Origin: Malus domestica
Taxonomy: Eukaryota; Streptophyta; Magnoliopsida; Rosales; Rosaceae
Length of the DNA: 64,000 nt
Direction of reading: 5' to 3'
Assembly (NCBI RefSeq): GCF_042453785.1
Contig: NC_091671.1
Span: 34,239,001-34,303,000, forward strand
The translations under genes and the position numbers were made by a program. The notes under the pieces were generated by a model. It was not told the origin of the DNA. It saw only the letters and a program-made list of their open reading frames with translations, and did no database searches. Below are positions 1 to 11,018 of the stretch, in pieces; the stretch's first letter is position 1; every line of letters begins with the position of its first letter.

Positions 1-1180
1 AGTTTAAATAATTACAAGTTCATAGTAATTTACATAATACTTTTAGAGATCATATTGATTTATATTGAATTTTAAGACAAATAAGTGTGTTAAATATGTG
101 GGTGTAGAAAGCAAAATGAGGCATTGGACGCATAAAAAGGGCAGCCACACCAATTAACAAAAATACACCTAGGGACTGACAACCCATTTTCTTTTTTGGA
201 AAGATCAACTTGATGCTAGCTGTCCAAACGTGATTGGACCAATTAAAAAATACATTAAATGGGAAAGTTTGAGGGTGGTCATGTGGGAAAGGATGAGAGA
301 GACTCATTTAATCATCTTTCCTCCTTTCGTCTTCCCAAGAACAGAACCACCAAACCCAAAAATTACATAACACACCTCATGTACGAGTACGAGGGGTCCC
401 CGAAAAATTTCTAGCAGCAATTTAGGGTCGTCGAGGGGTCCTGGGACCTCCCAGGTCCCTCTGTATATCCGCCACTGTGGTAGTCCAAACTCTCTTTCAA
501 TGGAGAAGAAGAAACACACATTTGGTTTTCTTTATGTCATTTCAAATTTCAAAATTTATCCCTTTTTCACGGATGTTATCTTAAAGAATATCCTGGTTCT
601 GTTATTTTTCAAGCAATTATGAGTTTTAATGTCATCTGCAATTCTTTGGGACCATTGGATAACTATTTCATTTTGGGGAGTGATTGATTTTTACACTCTC
701 TGTTTTACCTCTTTGCATTCCTTTATTTAGAACAATAATGGGAAATCTTTATGTATAATAACAATCCTTTATCCAGTGCTTAACTACATTGACAGAAAGT
801 AATCATGCCTTTACACATTGGTTTGGATTTCTTGACCAATTCTCCTTCCTCCTAGCAACTAAGTATCTAATCCACTAATGTTATCATTCTCATAATAAAA
901 AGAACAATACTTGGCTACTCAAATGATGAGTAGGAATTCCTACTCAAAATATCCGTTGCCGATTTATATAACTTTGTTTTTATGATCAAAACCGTTCATA
1001 TTATAAATCACCTTATAAAGATTGTCTCTTAAAAAATCAATTAAAATTAAAGTTGTTTAGTCATTGAAAGGTTCTGAAATATCTCTTTGAAGTATGGAAG
1101 GTTTCTAAAATTTCTTTTTGTGTTGTAAACACGAAAATTCTGTATCGAATGAAACAAGAACACGTGTACAAAGTAGATTG
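1..1180. other. Intergenic, AT-rich, no gene recognised
   Basis: I see no coding exon with family resemblance and no recognisable repeat here. Short open frames on the minus strand at 50-519 have no supporting motif. Confidence 0.5.
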
Positions 1181-2200
1181 GTATTGATTTGAATTTGTAG
1201 GTTACAATCTCTTTTTACAACTTTTTCTCTAATTCAATCTTCAAATTTGATGTAAATGGTTGATTGTTGATCCAAGGATCGCTATGACTTGATCTTGGAC
1301 AAACGATTGAACGATTGCGTCAAGTTTTGAGCTTGAAACAATGTGTGGATGGTCTCCACCTCTAGGTGCAACAAAGATGATGTTGATGTAGAATTTTGTT
1401 GACTTGATCTTGAAACGAACGTTTGCTACAAGTTTTGAGCTTGCAACAAAGCCTTGAAGGAATCAGCACGAGTGCTTGTTGATTCTTCAAGTGAGTGCTT
1501 CAACTTTGGTCGACATAAAGTTTCAGCTTTAGTTGAATATTCTTAGAAGAGAGCTTTGGTAGCGTATTAGTCTTCAAAGATTTGGCAGAGGTTCTTCTGA
1601 ATGTAGAATTTTCGACCCTTATGCTTATGGGAGGACCTTGTATTTATAGGTCTCTCAAGGCTTGTCTTTGGGTTGATTTGACTTTGATTTATATCCTAAT
1701 TTGTCCATGGGAGAATTTAGGGATGTTTTGTGTCTTAATTTCAACCATCTTTACTCCGTTGGCTGAATTATAAGGTCTTTGTTTCCTATTTTGTGAGCAA
1801 TCTTCAATTCTTGCTTGTTTTGTGAAGATGCCTTAACTTTCTTTCCGGTCTTGAGAACACTTTCAACCCTTGCCCTTTTTTTAAGAGAGGTTTTCTCTCT
1901 TTGGCCGAATTCTGGGAAGTTTTAAGTTTCCTTTGCTTGATTTGTGCCACATGTCATTGATGACTTGTCCATTTGTAATGAGTCAGATGTCATATGGAGC
2001 TTTGTGATGCATCATTTGTATGCAATGAAATTTACATGTCTACAGGTGTATTGCAGGGTTTGGAAATCTCTCTTTAACGTGTTGATGAGTTTGAAAAAAT
2101 GTACATTAATGTGCAGTCATGGTTGTTTGCCAATTTTCTCAATTTGGCCCCATCTTTATCAATTGAGGTCTTCACTTTTTGCTCATATATAATGCAGACC
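1180..2200 (-). mobile_element. Possible decayed LTR retrotransposon fragment
   Basis: On the minus strand a TATA-like stretch (ACCTATAAATACAAGG, around 1636-1651) is followed by leader-like sequence, as in the promoter half of a plant LTR. The plus strand repeats phrases such as GACTTGATCTTG and GAGCTTG(A/C)AACAA. I could not find paired TG...CA ends with a target duplication, so boundaries and type are open. Confidence 0.25.
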
Positions 2201-2429
2201 TGTTGCAGTAAGCAATATTTAAGTTAAAAAATAGCTCGTGGCTTCCTCTTCATCTTCTTATTCTCTTGCATTATATCATTTTTGTTTAATTACCATCCAT
2301 CATTGCTTTTATATGATTGTGGGGAACTTTATGCCTTGAATGTGGAGGAGCTCCACTAGCTTTCCATGGCTTGTTGGGTAGTTGGGAATGGAAGAAATCA
2401 ATCTTAAAAGGAAATTTCTCTTAGACGTA
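2200..2429. other. Intergenic, nothing recognised
   Basis: No coding or repeat signal was recognised here. Confidence 0.4.
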
Positions 2430-2553
2430 TTGAATATGCACAAGAGCTCTCTCTAACCCACCCATCTTCTTCATCCAAGCGCTCTCTCTCTCCCCTCTCT
2501 ACATTTTGAATATGCACAAGAGCTCTCTCTCTAACCCACTCATCTTCCTCAAT
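2430..2553. repeat. Imperfect tandem duplication, about 46 bp twice
   Basis: TTGAATATGCACAAGAGCTC followed by CT repeats, then AACCCA(C)CCATCTTC, occurs at 2430-2475 and again at 2506-2553. A CT-rich spacer lies between them. The 120-codon minus-strand frame covering it (2404-2766) is low-complexity and probably not a gene. Confidence 0.6.
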
Positions 2554-2769
2554 TTTTACCTTTTCATTCATAGGTTTTGTGAACTGGGTTTGCTTAAATT
2601 TGCTTTTTGATTGATGAAATTTTGGAGTTAAAGTTGATTGGTTTGGTGTTTCTTGGAGGAGACCCAAATCCTTTTTTTTATCATATCTCTGATTTATATT
2701 TGGATTTTCATTTCTTCTGCCTTCTCCTTCCTTCTGCTCCCTCTCTCCATCCAAATTTACAAGCACTAA

Positions 2770-3893
2770 AATAGGGTTTGGCTTTTGCTACAATTAAATG
2801 AAAAAAAACGTATTAAAGGTCAGTTACCTTTTGGAGAAGAGATAATTTTGAGGGAAAAGAGAGAAATCAGAGTGGAAAGAAGGAAGAGAGAAGGATATGG
2901 ATGAAATTGTTTTGCGTAGTCGTTCGCTCTCTTCGTATTAAGCTCACTCATACATTGTATGTACACGACATGCACATGTTATGCTCACAGATCTGCGCTC
3001 AACCCAAAAACCTACAGCTCACAGCTCTTTCTTCGAAATCAGAAAAATGACGCAATTAGATAAATGATCCTAAACTTTATATGAAGAATCGAAGATTCAT
3101 TAATTTGAATTTGGTATCAAATTTGATTGGGTTCAAATATTTCAAGGATTTGAAAAATTTGCAGTTTGAATGGGCACGAAAGAACCCAACTGAATTAAAG
3201 GAAATTGTTTCACGAACTCGTTCACTTTTTTCGTATTTGCAGGGCCTGCCTCTGAATCAAAGTAAAAAGTAGTAAACTATGTCAATGCGAAGAGTATCAA
3301 AGATGTAAATACGCACCATCTACACAAAATACAGTATATGCACACCACATGCACATAATATGTACAGTATATGCACATGATATGCACAGAATGAGAGAAA
3401 CTTTAACGGCAACATATTGGTATAGTGGATACAATTAAAACATAATTGTTAGGTATATAAGGTTACAATGATAGTTTGAAAAGTCTTGTTACGTATATCA
3501 ACCACCGCTTAACCGTGCACGTGGAAAACATGATACTCGTTGTTGTTATTTCATGGACACGCATGACCCTTAACGTCCTCTAAGTTTTTTCTTAATTTTG
3601 TTTTTCACCGAGGCCAACTAGGTTGTGGTCATACTCGCTAAATTCTGAGGCACAACATACGTGCATCATAACTAGTGAACATCCCTACTTCTCATATTAA
3701 GATGTAGCCATGCACACCACATGCATATTACGGAAAAAAATTTCACAAATTTTTGAAATTGGACACTTAACCAGAAATTGTTCCATCCCAGTCTTGTAGC
3801 ATGTCAAAACTTGAACTTTATTCCACGACCCATATGCCCCAACATGAAACACAAACCCTAATTTAACTTCTAAGTATTAATTTATCTTACAAA
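2770..3893. other. Intergenic, no gene recognised
   Basis: AT-rich sequence with several scattered copies of ATGCACA-type words (for example around 2960, 3340 and 3370) but no regular array. No coding exon was recognised. Confidence 0.4.
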
Positions 3894-3963
3894 CAACCCA
3901 TTTATTCCATAAATCATTGATGAAGGAACAACCCATTTATTCCATAAATCATTGATGAAGGAA
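3894..3963. repeat. Perfect 35-bp tandem duplication
   Basis: The 35-bp unit starting CAACCCATTTATTCC and ending GATGAAGGAA occurs twice head to tail with no mismatch (3894-3928 and 3929-3963). Perfect identity suggests a recent slippage-type duplication or an assembly artefact. Confidence 0.9.
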
Positions 3964-4950
3964 CTTGCAACTAAACACCCTACCTTACTATGTCTGACAG
4001 TCGCCCGAAAAGTGAAACTTTCCAGCCAAAACAGAAAATATGGTACAAAACCCAACTCAATCTTCTCACCTCTCTCTCATATCCCTTTGTTTGAAATCAG
4101 AGGCATGAGGTGAATCCAAAACCCAGCTCACTCTTCTCGCCTCTCTTTGGACTTCCGTCTCTTCAAAATCGGAGCTCACATATTTGAGGAAGAGAGAGAG
4201 TAGAGAGAGACAAATAAGAAAATGGGTGAGAGAAAGTGAGGAATAACCCATTTATATGTGGGTATTTTAATAATTTCAGTTTTGTGCATAATGTGCAATT
4301 TGTCCTATTTCAATCTCAAGATTAAGAACCTATCCCATTTTTTGGGTATTTCCCTTTTTCCCCTCTTTCCTCCTTCCTCTCTTTTCTTTTTCCTCCAGCT
4401 TTTTCCCATTCCATCTATTCTAGAGCATCCTAGCTCTCTCCTCTAATTTTTGCTTTGTTTATTATGTATTTTGGTCCCACCACAATGAGTATCAAGAAAT
4501 TCACTATAGCTTTAAATAAAATGGAACTTTGGTAAATCTTTCAACTACGAAGATTAAATTTGATCACTTTGATCATAAATTGAATTACAAGGTTTAAACC
4601 CTATTCATCGTACAATTTAGTTAAATAATTAAAATGCAAGTGTAGGGTGTCGCAAGTACAATAAACCATTCTAACACACAAAATTAACATACTTGTTGAC
4701 ACACTTTTTTCATACATATGAGCTTTATCATGGTATTTGGGTAATGTCTACTTGTGTGTCCAACTAGCATTATCAATAGTAATATTTCGACATGGTGTCA
4801 ACCAAATGTTAAAGCTGATTGGTAGTATTTTTTATATCATCTGTCGAGAAGAAACCTATAATATAGTGAAGACAATTAACATTGCTACTTTGGAAATATA
4901 GAAAATGTTAAGTAGGAATATCATGCGAAAATCACAATGAACAAATAGTT
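3964..4950. other. Intergenic, pyrimidine-rich patches only
   Basis: A CT/GA-rich patch (about 4060-4450) gives several spurious short open frames on both strands. No conserved protein signal was seen. Confidence 0.4.
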
Positions 4951-4954
4951 AGAA

Positions 4955-5140
4955 TTTAAACTTTGATGGTTCAATTCGTTATTCTGAAAAATCAATAGCT
5001 GGATTTGTTATTACTTATTAGACTCCAACAAATATACCTTTGTAGTGGAAGATGAAGTTATTGGTTTAAAATATGGCTTGATTTTACCACAATGATTCGG
5101 CTGCAATGTCTTGAGGTTGAAGGAAATTTTCATATTTATC
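4955..5140 (+). pseudogene. Decayed RNase H-like (RVT_3 type) fragment
   Basis: Translation gives LNFDGS...SIAGFVI, which matches the start of the RNase H-like domain of plant non-LTR elements and related proteins (NFDGS...AAGFVIRD). A stop follows at once. Later pieces resembling LEVEG appear in another frame near 5110-5130. The fragment is clearly broken; whether it comes from a LINE or a host RNase H-like gene is not decidable here. Confidence 0.45.
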
Positions 5141-6460
5141 GAAAAGAAAATATAGTAGAACTTCGATAATATGATACCCAATAAATTAATAACTTCAGTT
5201 AAATAATATTTTTGACCAGTCCCGACTTGGGGACAACGTGCTAAATTAATGATTCGCTAAATTTATAAGATATATATTATAAAAAAATTCATATAGGTCC
5301 ACAATAATATATAAATTAATAGTTTGTTGATACATAATGTTTATTATTCGACTATAATACATATTGCTTATATTTTTTAGTGCTACCTCGATTATCTTCT
5401 TTCATTATTTATTTATTTACATCTTTCAGATGAGAAGTCATTGTTGTATGTATGATGTGCTATGTTATAATGGCTTTGGTTTATCTAAATAGAGTTTTTT
5501 GCTCGGTTAAATGTTCATAAAATAGAATAATGTAGTACATTAGAACAATGTACAATCTATTTTTGAGAAAAATTAGTAGATTCAGGAATTTTAACTTGAT
5601 TAAACATATACATTGAATTGTATGTCGTAAAAAGAAAAATTAAATATGATGTACAATATTTAAGAAAATAAGGAATACCTTCGTAAATTAATGAGTTATT
5701 TATTTCCACCCATATTGTGTCCCCGAGGGGACATCAAACTGAAATTTCTACCATAAAGAATTGTTTCTTACATGTAAGAAATTTTTCCTTTTTAAGATTA
5801 TAAGCATTCTGCAGCTCAAAGAAATTTAGTTTGTCTCATGATTGGTGCACTCAAAATATATATAATAGTAGGTTTATATTCTAATCAATTCTAAACACTG
5901 AACCAGGCAAAAATACATTATTTATGAACGGTTAATGAAATCGAGGGATTCATGGCCTCAATCTCATATGAGAATTTGTGGGTTTGGTTGCTCATGTCAA
6001 TTTTCGTTTTCCATTGGCTAGGACCAGTCACATTGAAGAATCCAAACTCTGATTCCATATATAGCTTTCTAAGCCACGCGCAAACCCCACTCTTTTCTCC
6101 TCTAGTGGTCAAATTTCTTTGCTCCTTCCATTAACCAAGAATTATACATCTTGCTAATGTCATAAACATGTACATTTTTTTGTGTACCAAAAAAACTGAG
6201 TGGGGCCATTTGTTCCCTCTGGGCCTAAGGTGGCTCTGTCCATGATGATAGTAAGAGTTCGTACCAAGATAATATGGTGCTTTAATAGGCCTTGATAAAA
6301 AATTAAAAAAAATTAAAATTAAAAAACATTGAAAAAGAAATTAAAAAAAAATTGCCGGAGATTTTAATAATCCGAACAATCAAGAATCAAATTTTAAAAT
6401 TAAGAATTTTGAGCCTTTTCTTTTTATCTTTTTGGTTTTCCTTTAAATTCACAAAGTATT
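5141..6460. other. Intergenic, AT-rich
   Basis: The stretch around 5155-5340 (CTTCGATAATATGATACCC and similar) looks like a dispersed repeat, but I cannot classify it. Overlapping open frames on both strands at 5918-6134 have no family resemblance. Confidence 0.35.
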
Positions 6461-6743
6461 TGTAACATCCCACATCGTCCAGGAGAGTGATCCTTAAATG
6501 TATATTCACATCTCTACCTAGCACGAGGCCCTTTAGGAACTCACTGGCTTCTGGTTCCGGAGGAACTCCAAAGTTAAACGAGAAGAAGGCCAGAGCACTT
6601 CCAGGATGAGTGACCCACTGGGAAGTTGCTCGTGAGTTCCCAAAAACAAAACCGTGAGGGAATGGTAAGCTCAAAACGGACAATATGGTGCTATGGTGGT
6701 AGAGCGGGCCCGGAATGTGGTGGACCCAAGCCAGAATGTGACG
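6461..6743 (+). mobile_element. Cassandra TRIM solo LTR with 5S rRNA-derived core
   Basis: It opens with TGTAACATCCCACATCG, the start I recall for Cassandra LTRs. It carries a diverged 5S rRNA-like segment at about 6540-6650, with an A-box-like region (AACTCCAAAGTTAAACGAG) and a C-box-like region (GATGAGTGACCCACTGGGAA). GTATT at 6456-6460 and 6744-6748 gives a 5-bp target duplication around a 283-bp unit. The 3' end reads ...GTGACG where CA is expected, so the last base has mutated. No internal domain or second LTR is present, so it is a solo LTR. Open frames on the opposite strand here are meaningless. Confidence 0.87.
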
Positions 6744-6748
6744 GTATT

Positions 6749-8498
6749 CATACAAACTTTGATTTAGAAAGGGTTTAAAGTTTATACAGAAAGTGGAGTA
6801 GCAATGAGGAGGACAGGTGCAATGATATATTTCTTTCTTCCCTACTTGTGGATAAAGACATGGAAAAATAATGTACATGGGAATGTAAGGCTGTACTTCC
6901 TTTGAAAATTGTTTGAAAGCAAAGCTAGCTACTCGGAGAAGCAATTGCCTTGAAAATTATTAGTACATTTTTGTTTTCTTCATTAATGTGAAATCACCTC
7001 AAACCAAATTGTAAGAAAACACAAAAAAGCTGATATTTGATTGTTTAAATTTTAAGTTATTCAAGATTTAAGTTGTTTCCTTTACTAATATATTCACGGA
7101 ATCAAGTACCCTTTCTTCTGATCGATCTCTTTATTGTGTAAAAGAATTAATATTGTGGCACTAAATCACCGTCATATATCTGACTTGTTATTTTGTCCCT
7201 CCTTTTAAGTTCTTTAATTTGAAGAAAAAAAAAATGGCTTGTAGCAGAATTTTGGCCTCCATAAAAGTCCTTCACATTTGCTTGCGAATTATAATAAAAT
7301 TACAAGACTCCAAAACGCAAAGCTATTCAATCCGAAGTTGTCAACTTGAAACATTAGTCCTAGGATTTGCGTCCAATTGAATCTTTGGTCCTACAATAAA
7401 AACTTGTGAGTTTTGATCCTAAGCTTGTCATAAAGTGGAGGAGAACCGATCGTTTTGGATAACATTGTTACAATTTTTATTCAAATAAAGGGTTTAAAAG
7501 GACAAGGTATTAGTATGCACTCAATTACATATGATTTTAGCCATCGAAGTTATTTAGTTAGTTTAATTAGATGATTAGTTGAGTTGTTATGTTAATCTTA
7601 ATTACAGAAGATTATTGTATAGTATAAGTATTTGAACGTTTCTTACCGAATGTAAGTAAGATCATATTGTTCAGTTCATAAAAAAAAAAAAAGGTTCTCT
7701 TTCTTCTTCGTTTGCTCTGCAACCTAGGAGACTATCTCTGCTTTCATGGTAGTTATACAAGAACATGAGTGAGAGCATTCACATAATAACCCTATCCCCG
7801 TCCTCCTATCACTCCATAGCATATCCGACCTCGCCTTTTTTTATAAATTTTATTTTTATAATTTTAATAAGCACATGCATAGCATGTGTTCAATTGCTAG
7901 TATTTATTAAAAAACACTAGAAAATATTTTCTTCAGAAGCCAATGTCATGTGCTTTTACGATCCATAAACATTGTTAAAAACAATTACAAGTATGTTGGT
8001 TGTTAGAAAACAGTTTACTCTTTCAAAAATAATCTTAAAAACTCAAGTTTAAAAATATCCTTAATCACGATACGAGAAATTTACAAAAATACATATATAT
8101 TATTGATTACATGCAAGTTTCTCCTATCAATCTTTCACAATGGCCAAAGTGCACGCTCATATCTGTTACTTCAAACTAAAGAGCTTTAATAGTGACAACA
8201 TTTAATCTATTATCTTTCCCCAATTCATGAGTTAAGAACTTGAGAGAGAGGAGAGAGAGATATCTCAATATGCGTGTGTACGAAGTGATTTGGTCGTCTT
8301 CTAAGAAAGGGAACTGAAGTTGACACGAGAGGAGGAAAGCAGGCCAAGGCCTCCATTATCAAGATTCCTTCGGACGTTTCTCCAGAGACGTGTGCTTCCC
8401 TCAAGCCTCGGGGGCCCCACCTACACCTTACCCTGTAGGGCCCACCTCGGAAACTAGCACCCTGCTGCTTCCCTCTCCAATCCGGCAAATTTTTATTT
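6749..8498. other. Intergenic; possible copia-type LTR remnant near 7550-7750
   Basis: At about 7560-7745 an A/T-rich segment with a TATA-like word, then CTCTTTCTTCTTC and CTCTGCTTTCATGGTA, resembles the 3' half of a copia LTR and the start of a primer-binding site. It is too decayed to delimit. No host gene was recognised; the minus-strand frame at 8225-8488 has no family signal. Confidence 0.3.
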
Positions 8499-8637
8499 GT
8501 AACCGGAACACGGATGATACATCACGTATTTTTATATAAGTTATGATAATTTGTATTTTTCAAGTTATAAACTTTTTAACACACATATTCCATAATTTAT
8601 ATAGTGACACGTAATGTACCACCTGTGTTCCAATCAC
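8499..8637. mobile_element. MITE, family C copy 1, in the MT3 promoter
   Basis: The terminal inverted repeat starts GTAACCGGAACACGGATGAT and the right end mirrors it (ACCTGTGTTCCAATCAC). Related copies lie at 15516, 16431 and 44013. The element ends about 32 bp before the MT3 TATA box and carries ACGT cores near both ends (CATCACGTA, GACACGTAATG). Confidence 0.75.
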
Positions 8638-8661
8638 ATTGAAAAATTTCACCTCCTATCC

Positions 8662-8677
8662 CATGCATCTATAAATT
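8662..8677 (+). promoter_or_regulatory. MT3 core promoter: RY-like CATGCAT and TATA box
   Basis: CATGCAT (8662-8668) overlaps CTATAAATT (8669-8677), about 110 bp before the MT3 start codon. A telo-box-like AAACCCTAA lies in the leader near 8734-8742. Transcription would be expected to start near 8700. Confidence 0.6.
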
Positions 8678-8784
8678 CAGGTCGATGGTGCAGAGCTTGG
8701 AGATACAGCAAGCAAAATACCATTCAAGCGAAAACCCTAATTTAAACACATCTTCAGCTCCAAGTTCTTAAGTTTATCTTCAAC

Positions 8785-9680
8785 ATGTCGGGCAAGTGCG
8801 GCAACTGCGATTGTGCTGACAGCTCCCAGTGCGTGTAAGTAGTGCTTCTTTATCAGTTTATTTATGGATGTTTGATTCTTGCATACAAGGTTAAGTATAA
8901 ATTTCTCTCATGCACAACAAATAATTAGCACTTGACGCTATGGTGATGGTGTACTTGTCTTGTGAAAGTTTTTCTCATGTATATAGACCATACAAATGGG
9001 GAGATCTTGGATATCCTTGAGGGTATGACACCAGAGATGTATCACCAGAGACTAAACCCTAGCTATAGCGCTAGTCAAATCATGTCATGTTACGAGTGCT
9101 ATAAGAATATGGTGAAATGTGTCCTTGGTGACACCTGAATCTTTCTCCAATATAAGGGATCCTCATAATTGTTTTCTACAAGGACTATTCATTAATATTT
9201 TACTCACTTAATAACAAGATTATATAAGGTAGTTTACTTGCTTAAATGCAAAAGAATTGATGGAGGATTTTAACCAAACATTTTAGTTTACAGTTTAATG
9301 ATATTTTTCTTTTAGCATTTAACGTGTTCCATTTTGGATTCACCTTTTTCGATCTAGTTGGTGTATACATTCCATCCAAGTATTAACATGCCAATTCTTT
9401 GAAATTGCAGGAAGAAGGGAAACGGCTACGACTTGGTGATCGTGGAGACTGAGAACCGGTACTTTTCTCAAAAAGCTTCAATACATTCAAGTCTAAAATT
9501 TTCTTCCCTTTGTTTCCTTTCGACTATATGTTAAAGACTAATTATGGAGAATTAATATATCTTGATTTAATTTGCAGCTCCATGGACACCGTCGTCGTGG
9601 ACGCTCCTGCAGCCGAGAACGACGGAAAGTGCAAGTGTGGCACAACCTGCCCATGTGTGAACTGCACCTGTGGTCAGTAA
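8785..9680 (+). CDS. MT3: Metallothionein-like protein, type 3
   Basis: Exons 8785-8834, 9411-9458 and 9578-9680 (201 nt, 66 residues), joined at GT-AG introns. Plant type 3 metallothioneins bind Cu, Zn and Cd through cysteine thiolates in the cytosol and are abundant in ripening fruit and leaves. The N-terminal domain MSGKCGNCDCADSSQC is followed by a cysteine-free linker (KKGNGYDLVIVETENRSMD...) and a C-terminal cluster CKCGTTCPCVNCTCG. Ten cysteines, the length and the linker fit type 3, and the protein closely resembles apple MT3 from memory. The start is the only ATG preceding the cysteine domain. A 12-bp-stem hairpin sits in the 3' flank, and a MITE lies immediately upstream of the TATA box. 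Confidence 0.97.
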
Positions 9681-9708
9681 GCCCAGAGAACCAAATTAAG
9701 ATGTGATT

Positions 9709-9714
9709 AATAAA
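9709..9714 (+). terminator. MT3 polyadenylation signal AATAAA
   Basis: AATAAA lies 28 bp after the MT3 stop codon and 8 bases before the hairpin at 9723-9754. Confidence 0.5.
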
Positions 9715-9722
9715 AGTGTCAT

Positions 9723-9754
9723 ATTAATTAAGGGATTATAGACCCTTAATTAAT
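9723..9754. repeat. Perfect 12-bp stem hairpin in the MT3 3' flank
   Basis: ATTAATTAAGGG (9723-9734) and CCCTTAATTAAT (9743-9754) are perfect inverted repeats around an 8-nt loop. In RNA this would fold next to the poly(A) signal. Confidence 0.85.
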
Positions 9755-9759
9755 GAAAA

Positions 9760-10755
9760 GTGTTTGTGGGAAAAAATAACTTTGTGGCTTTGTCTTTCGT
9801 TTGCTTATAGTATTTGAGTCTGTTGAGTGACATGTTGTACGTCTGTGAAAACATGTCACTCATATGTTTGTGTTTCTGTGATTGTGTCATGTAATGGCCA
9901 TGTTCATGGCCCTTTGATTTATATGCAAATATTAGAATACATGCTATGGCTCTGTTAATTACCATCTTATTTTTCATCACCCATAATTTTGTTTCGCATC
10001 ATAGCTCCAATTAATCATGAAAATTGATGCAGCTCCAGTTAATCATGAAGTTGAAGAGAACGTAATATACGTACCCCTACATAAAATACTATGGATATTG
10101 ATGGACTTATAGTTCAAGTAGTTTAATATACCTTTCAATCTGATCTAAGGTTTGATGTTCGATTTCTCCTCTGTTAACACCGTTGGTATTAAGAAACAAA
10201 ATGAAGACAAATATGACGGATATGTCCATTATGTTCTCTATTTGAAACCCTTTTGGATCTAGGGATTGCTAGCTAGTATGCTCGATCATCTTTATTTAGC
10301 ACTTCAAGATGTTTTGATTCCGTTTGCTCTTCCTTTGAGCAACCAAAACGAATGGCACAAAAACGAAGAATTAGAAATCCCATTTCACTGTATTGGTGGT
10401 GTGAATAGGGAGAGGGTGTCTTAATTTTTTCTCACATGGTCTCGCTTGATTCGTTTGAGATAGCGCCAACTAGGCGTCTATATTTCATTTAATTCCTCAT
10501 GAATAAGAGGTTAGAAAGGGATTAGTTTATCTGAGATATTGAGATGACATATTGTAACTTTATAAATTTTGATGGGCGTAACTGTAAATCTCAACAAAAT
10601 TACGTAAAATACAAGTCAAATAAAGAAGCTCTCCTTGTATTATTCTTCAACGTTCAAATATTATTATGTTGTATGTCTAAACCTAAAATAAATGGTTTCC
10701 TTTCAAAACTGTTCATGTAGCCTTCAACTTATTATCTTAACCATCTCCGGCAACT
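9760..10755. other. MT3 3' flank and intergenic space
   Basis: Sequence up to about 9900 is probably MT3 3' UTR or flank (T/G-rich). The remainder shows no gene or repeat that I can name. Confidence 0.4.
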
Positions 10756-10998
10756 TCAAACATTGAAGCCTTCTGCACGTAGGCACTTGAGATGAGCATC
10801 GATCCATTTTGTGCAAGCGTCTTGACCATGCTCCACAATGCATTCATCTCGCAGCTTCTTAGTATCCGGGCAAGCACAGCATATCTTCTTCTTCGGCTTT
10901 GTGTCCAGGGCAGGAGTAGTGACTGCTGACCCTTGATTTGGCTGCGACCCTTTCAAAACCAAGGCAGAGGAAGTATATTCCGCTGGCAGTCCACCCAT
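10756..10998 (-). CDS. COX17: Cytochrome c oxidase copper chaperone COX17
   Basis: An 80-residue protein that carries Cu(I) to SCO1 and COX11 in the mitochondrial intermembrane space for cytochrome c oxidase assembly. The conserved core KKICCACPDTKKLRDEC is present. C40-C41 are the copper-binding pair. Twin CX9C motifs (C43-C53 and C62-C72) are the Mia40 import and disulfide signature, and the C-terminus LRAEGFNV matches the plant family. The first 38 residues are variable and polar, as usual, with no cleavable presequence. The coding region is one exon. A leader intron is likely: donor TTG/GTAAGT at 11902 and acceptor TAATAG at 11019, giving an intron of about 884 bp and a noncoding first exon at about 11903-12020. 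Transcription is away from the next minus-strand gene. Confidence 0.96.
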   Translation of the reverse strand: MGGLPAEYTSSALVLKGSQPNQGSAVTTPALDTKPKKKICCACPDTKKLRDECIVEHGQDACTKWIDAHLKCLRAEGFNV

Positions 10999-11018
10999 TT
11001 CTCAAATTTCTTGAAGAC

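Noticed and set aside
2404-2766. 120-codon minus-strand frame rich in E/R/K
   Set aside because: It covers a CT-rich tandem duplication and has no conserved motif.
6387-6944. 185-codon minus-strand open frame
   Set aside because: It lies antisense across the Cassandra solo LTR and its flanks, so it is not a gene.
8785-10998. Copper-handling gene cluster (MT3 next to COX17)
   Set aside because: They are divergent in origin and orientation, about 1 kb apart with no shared regulatory element visible; adjacency alone is weak.
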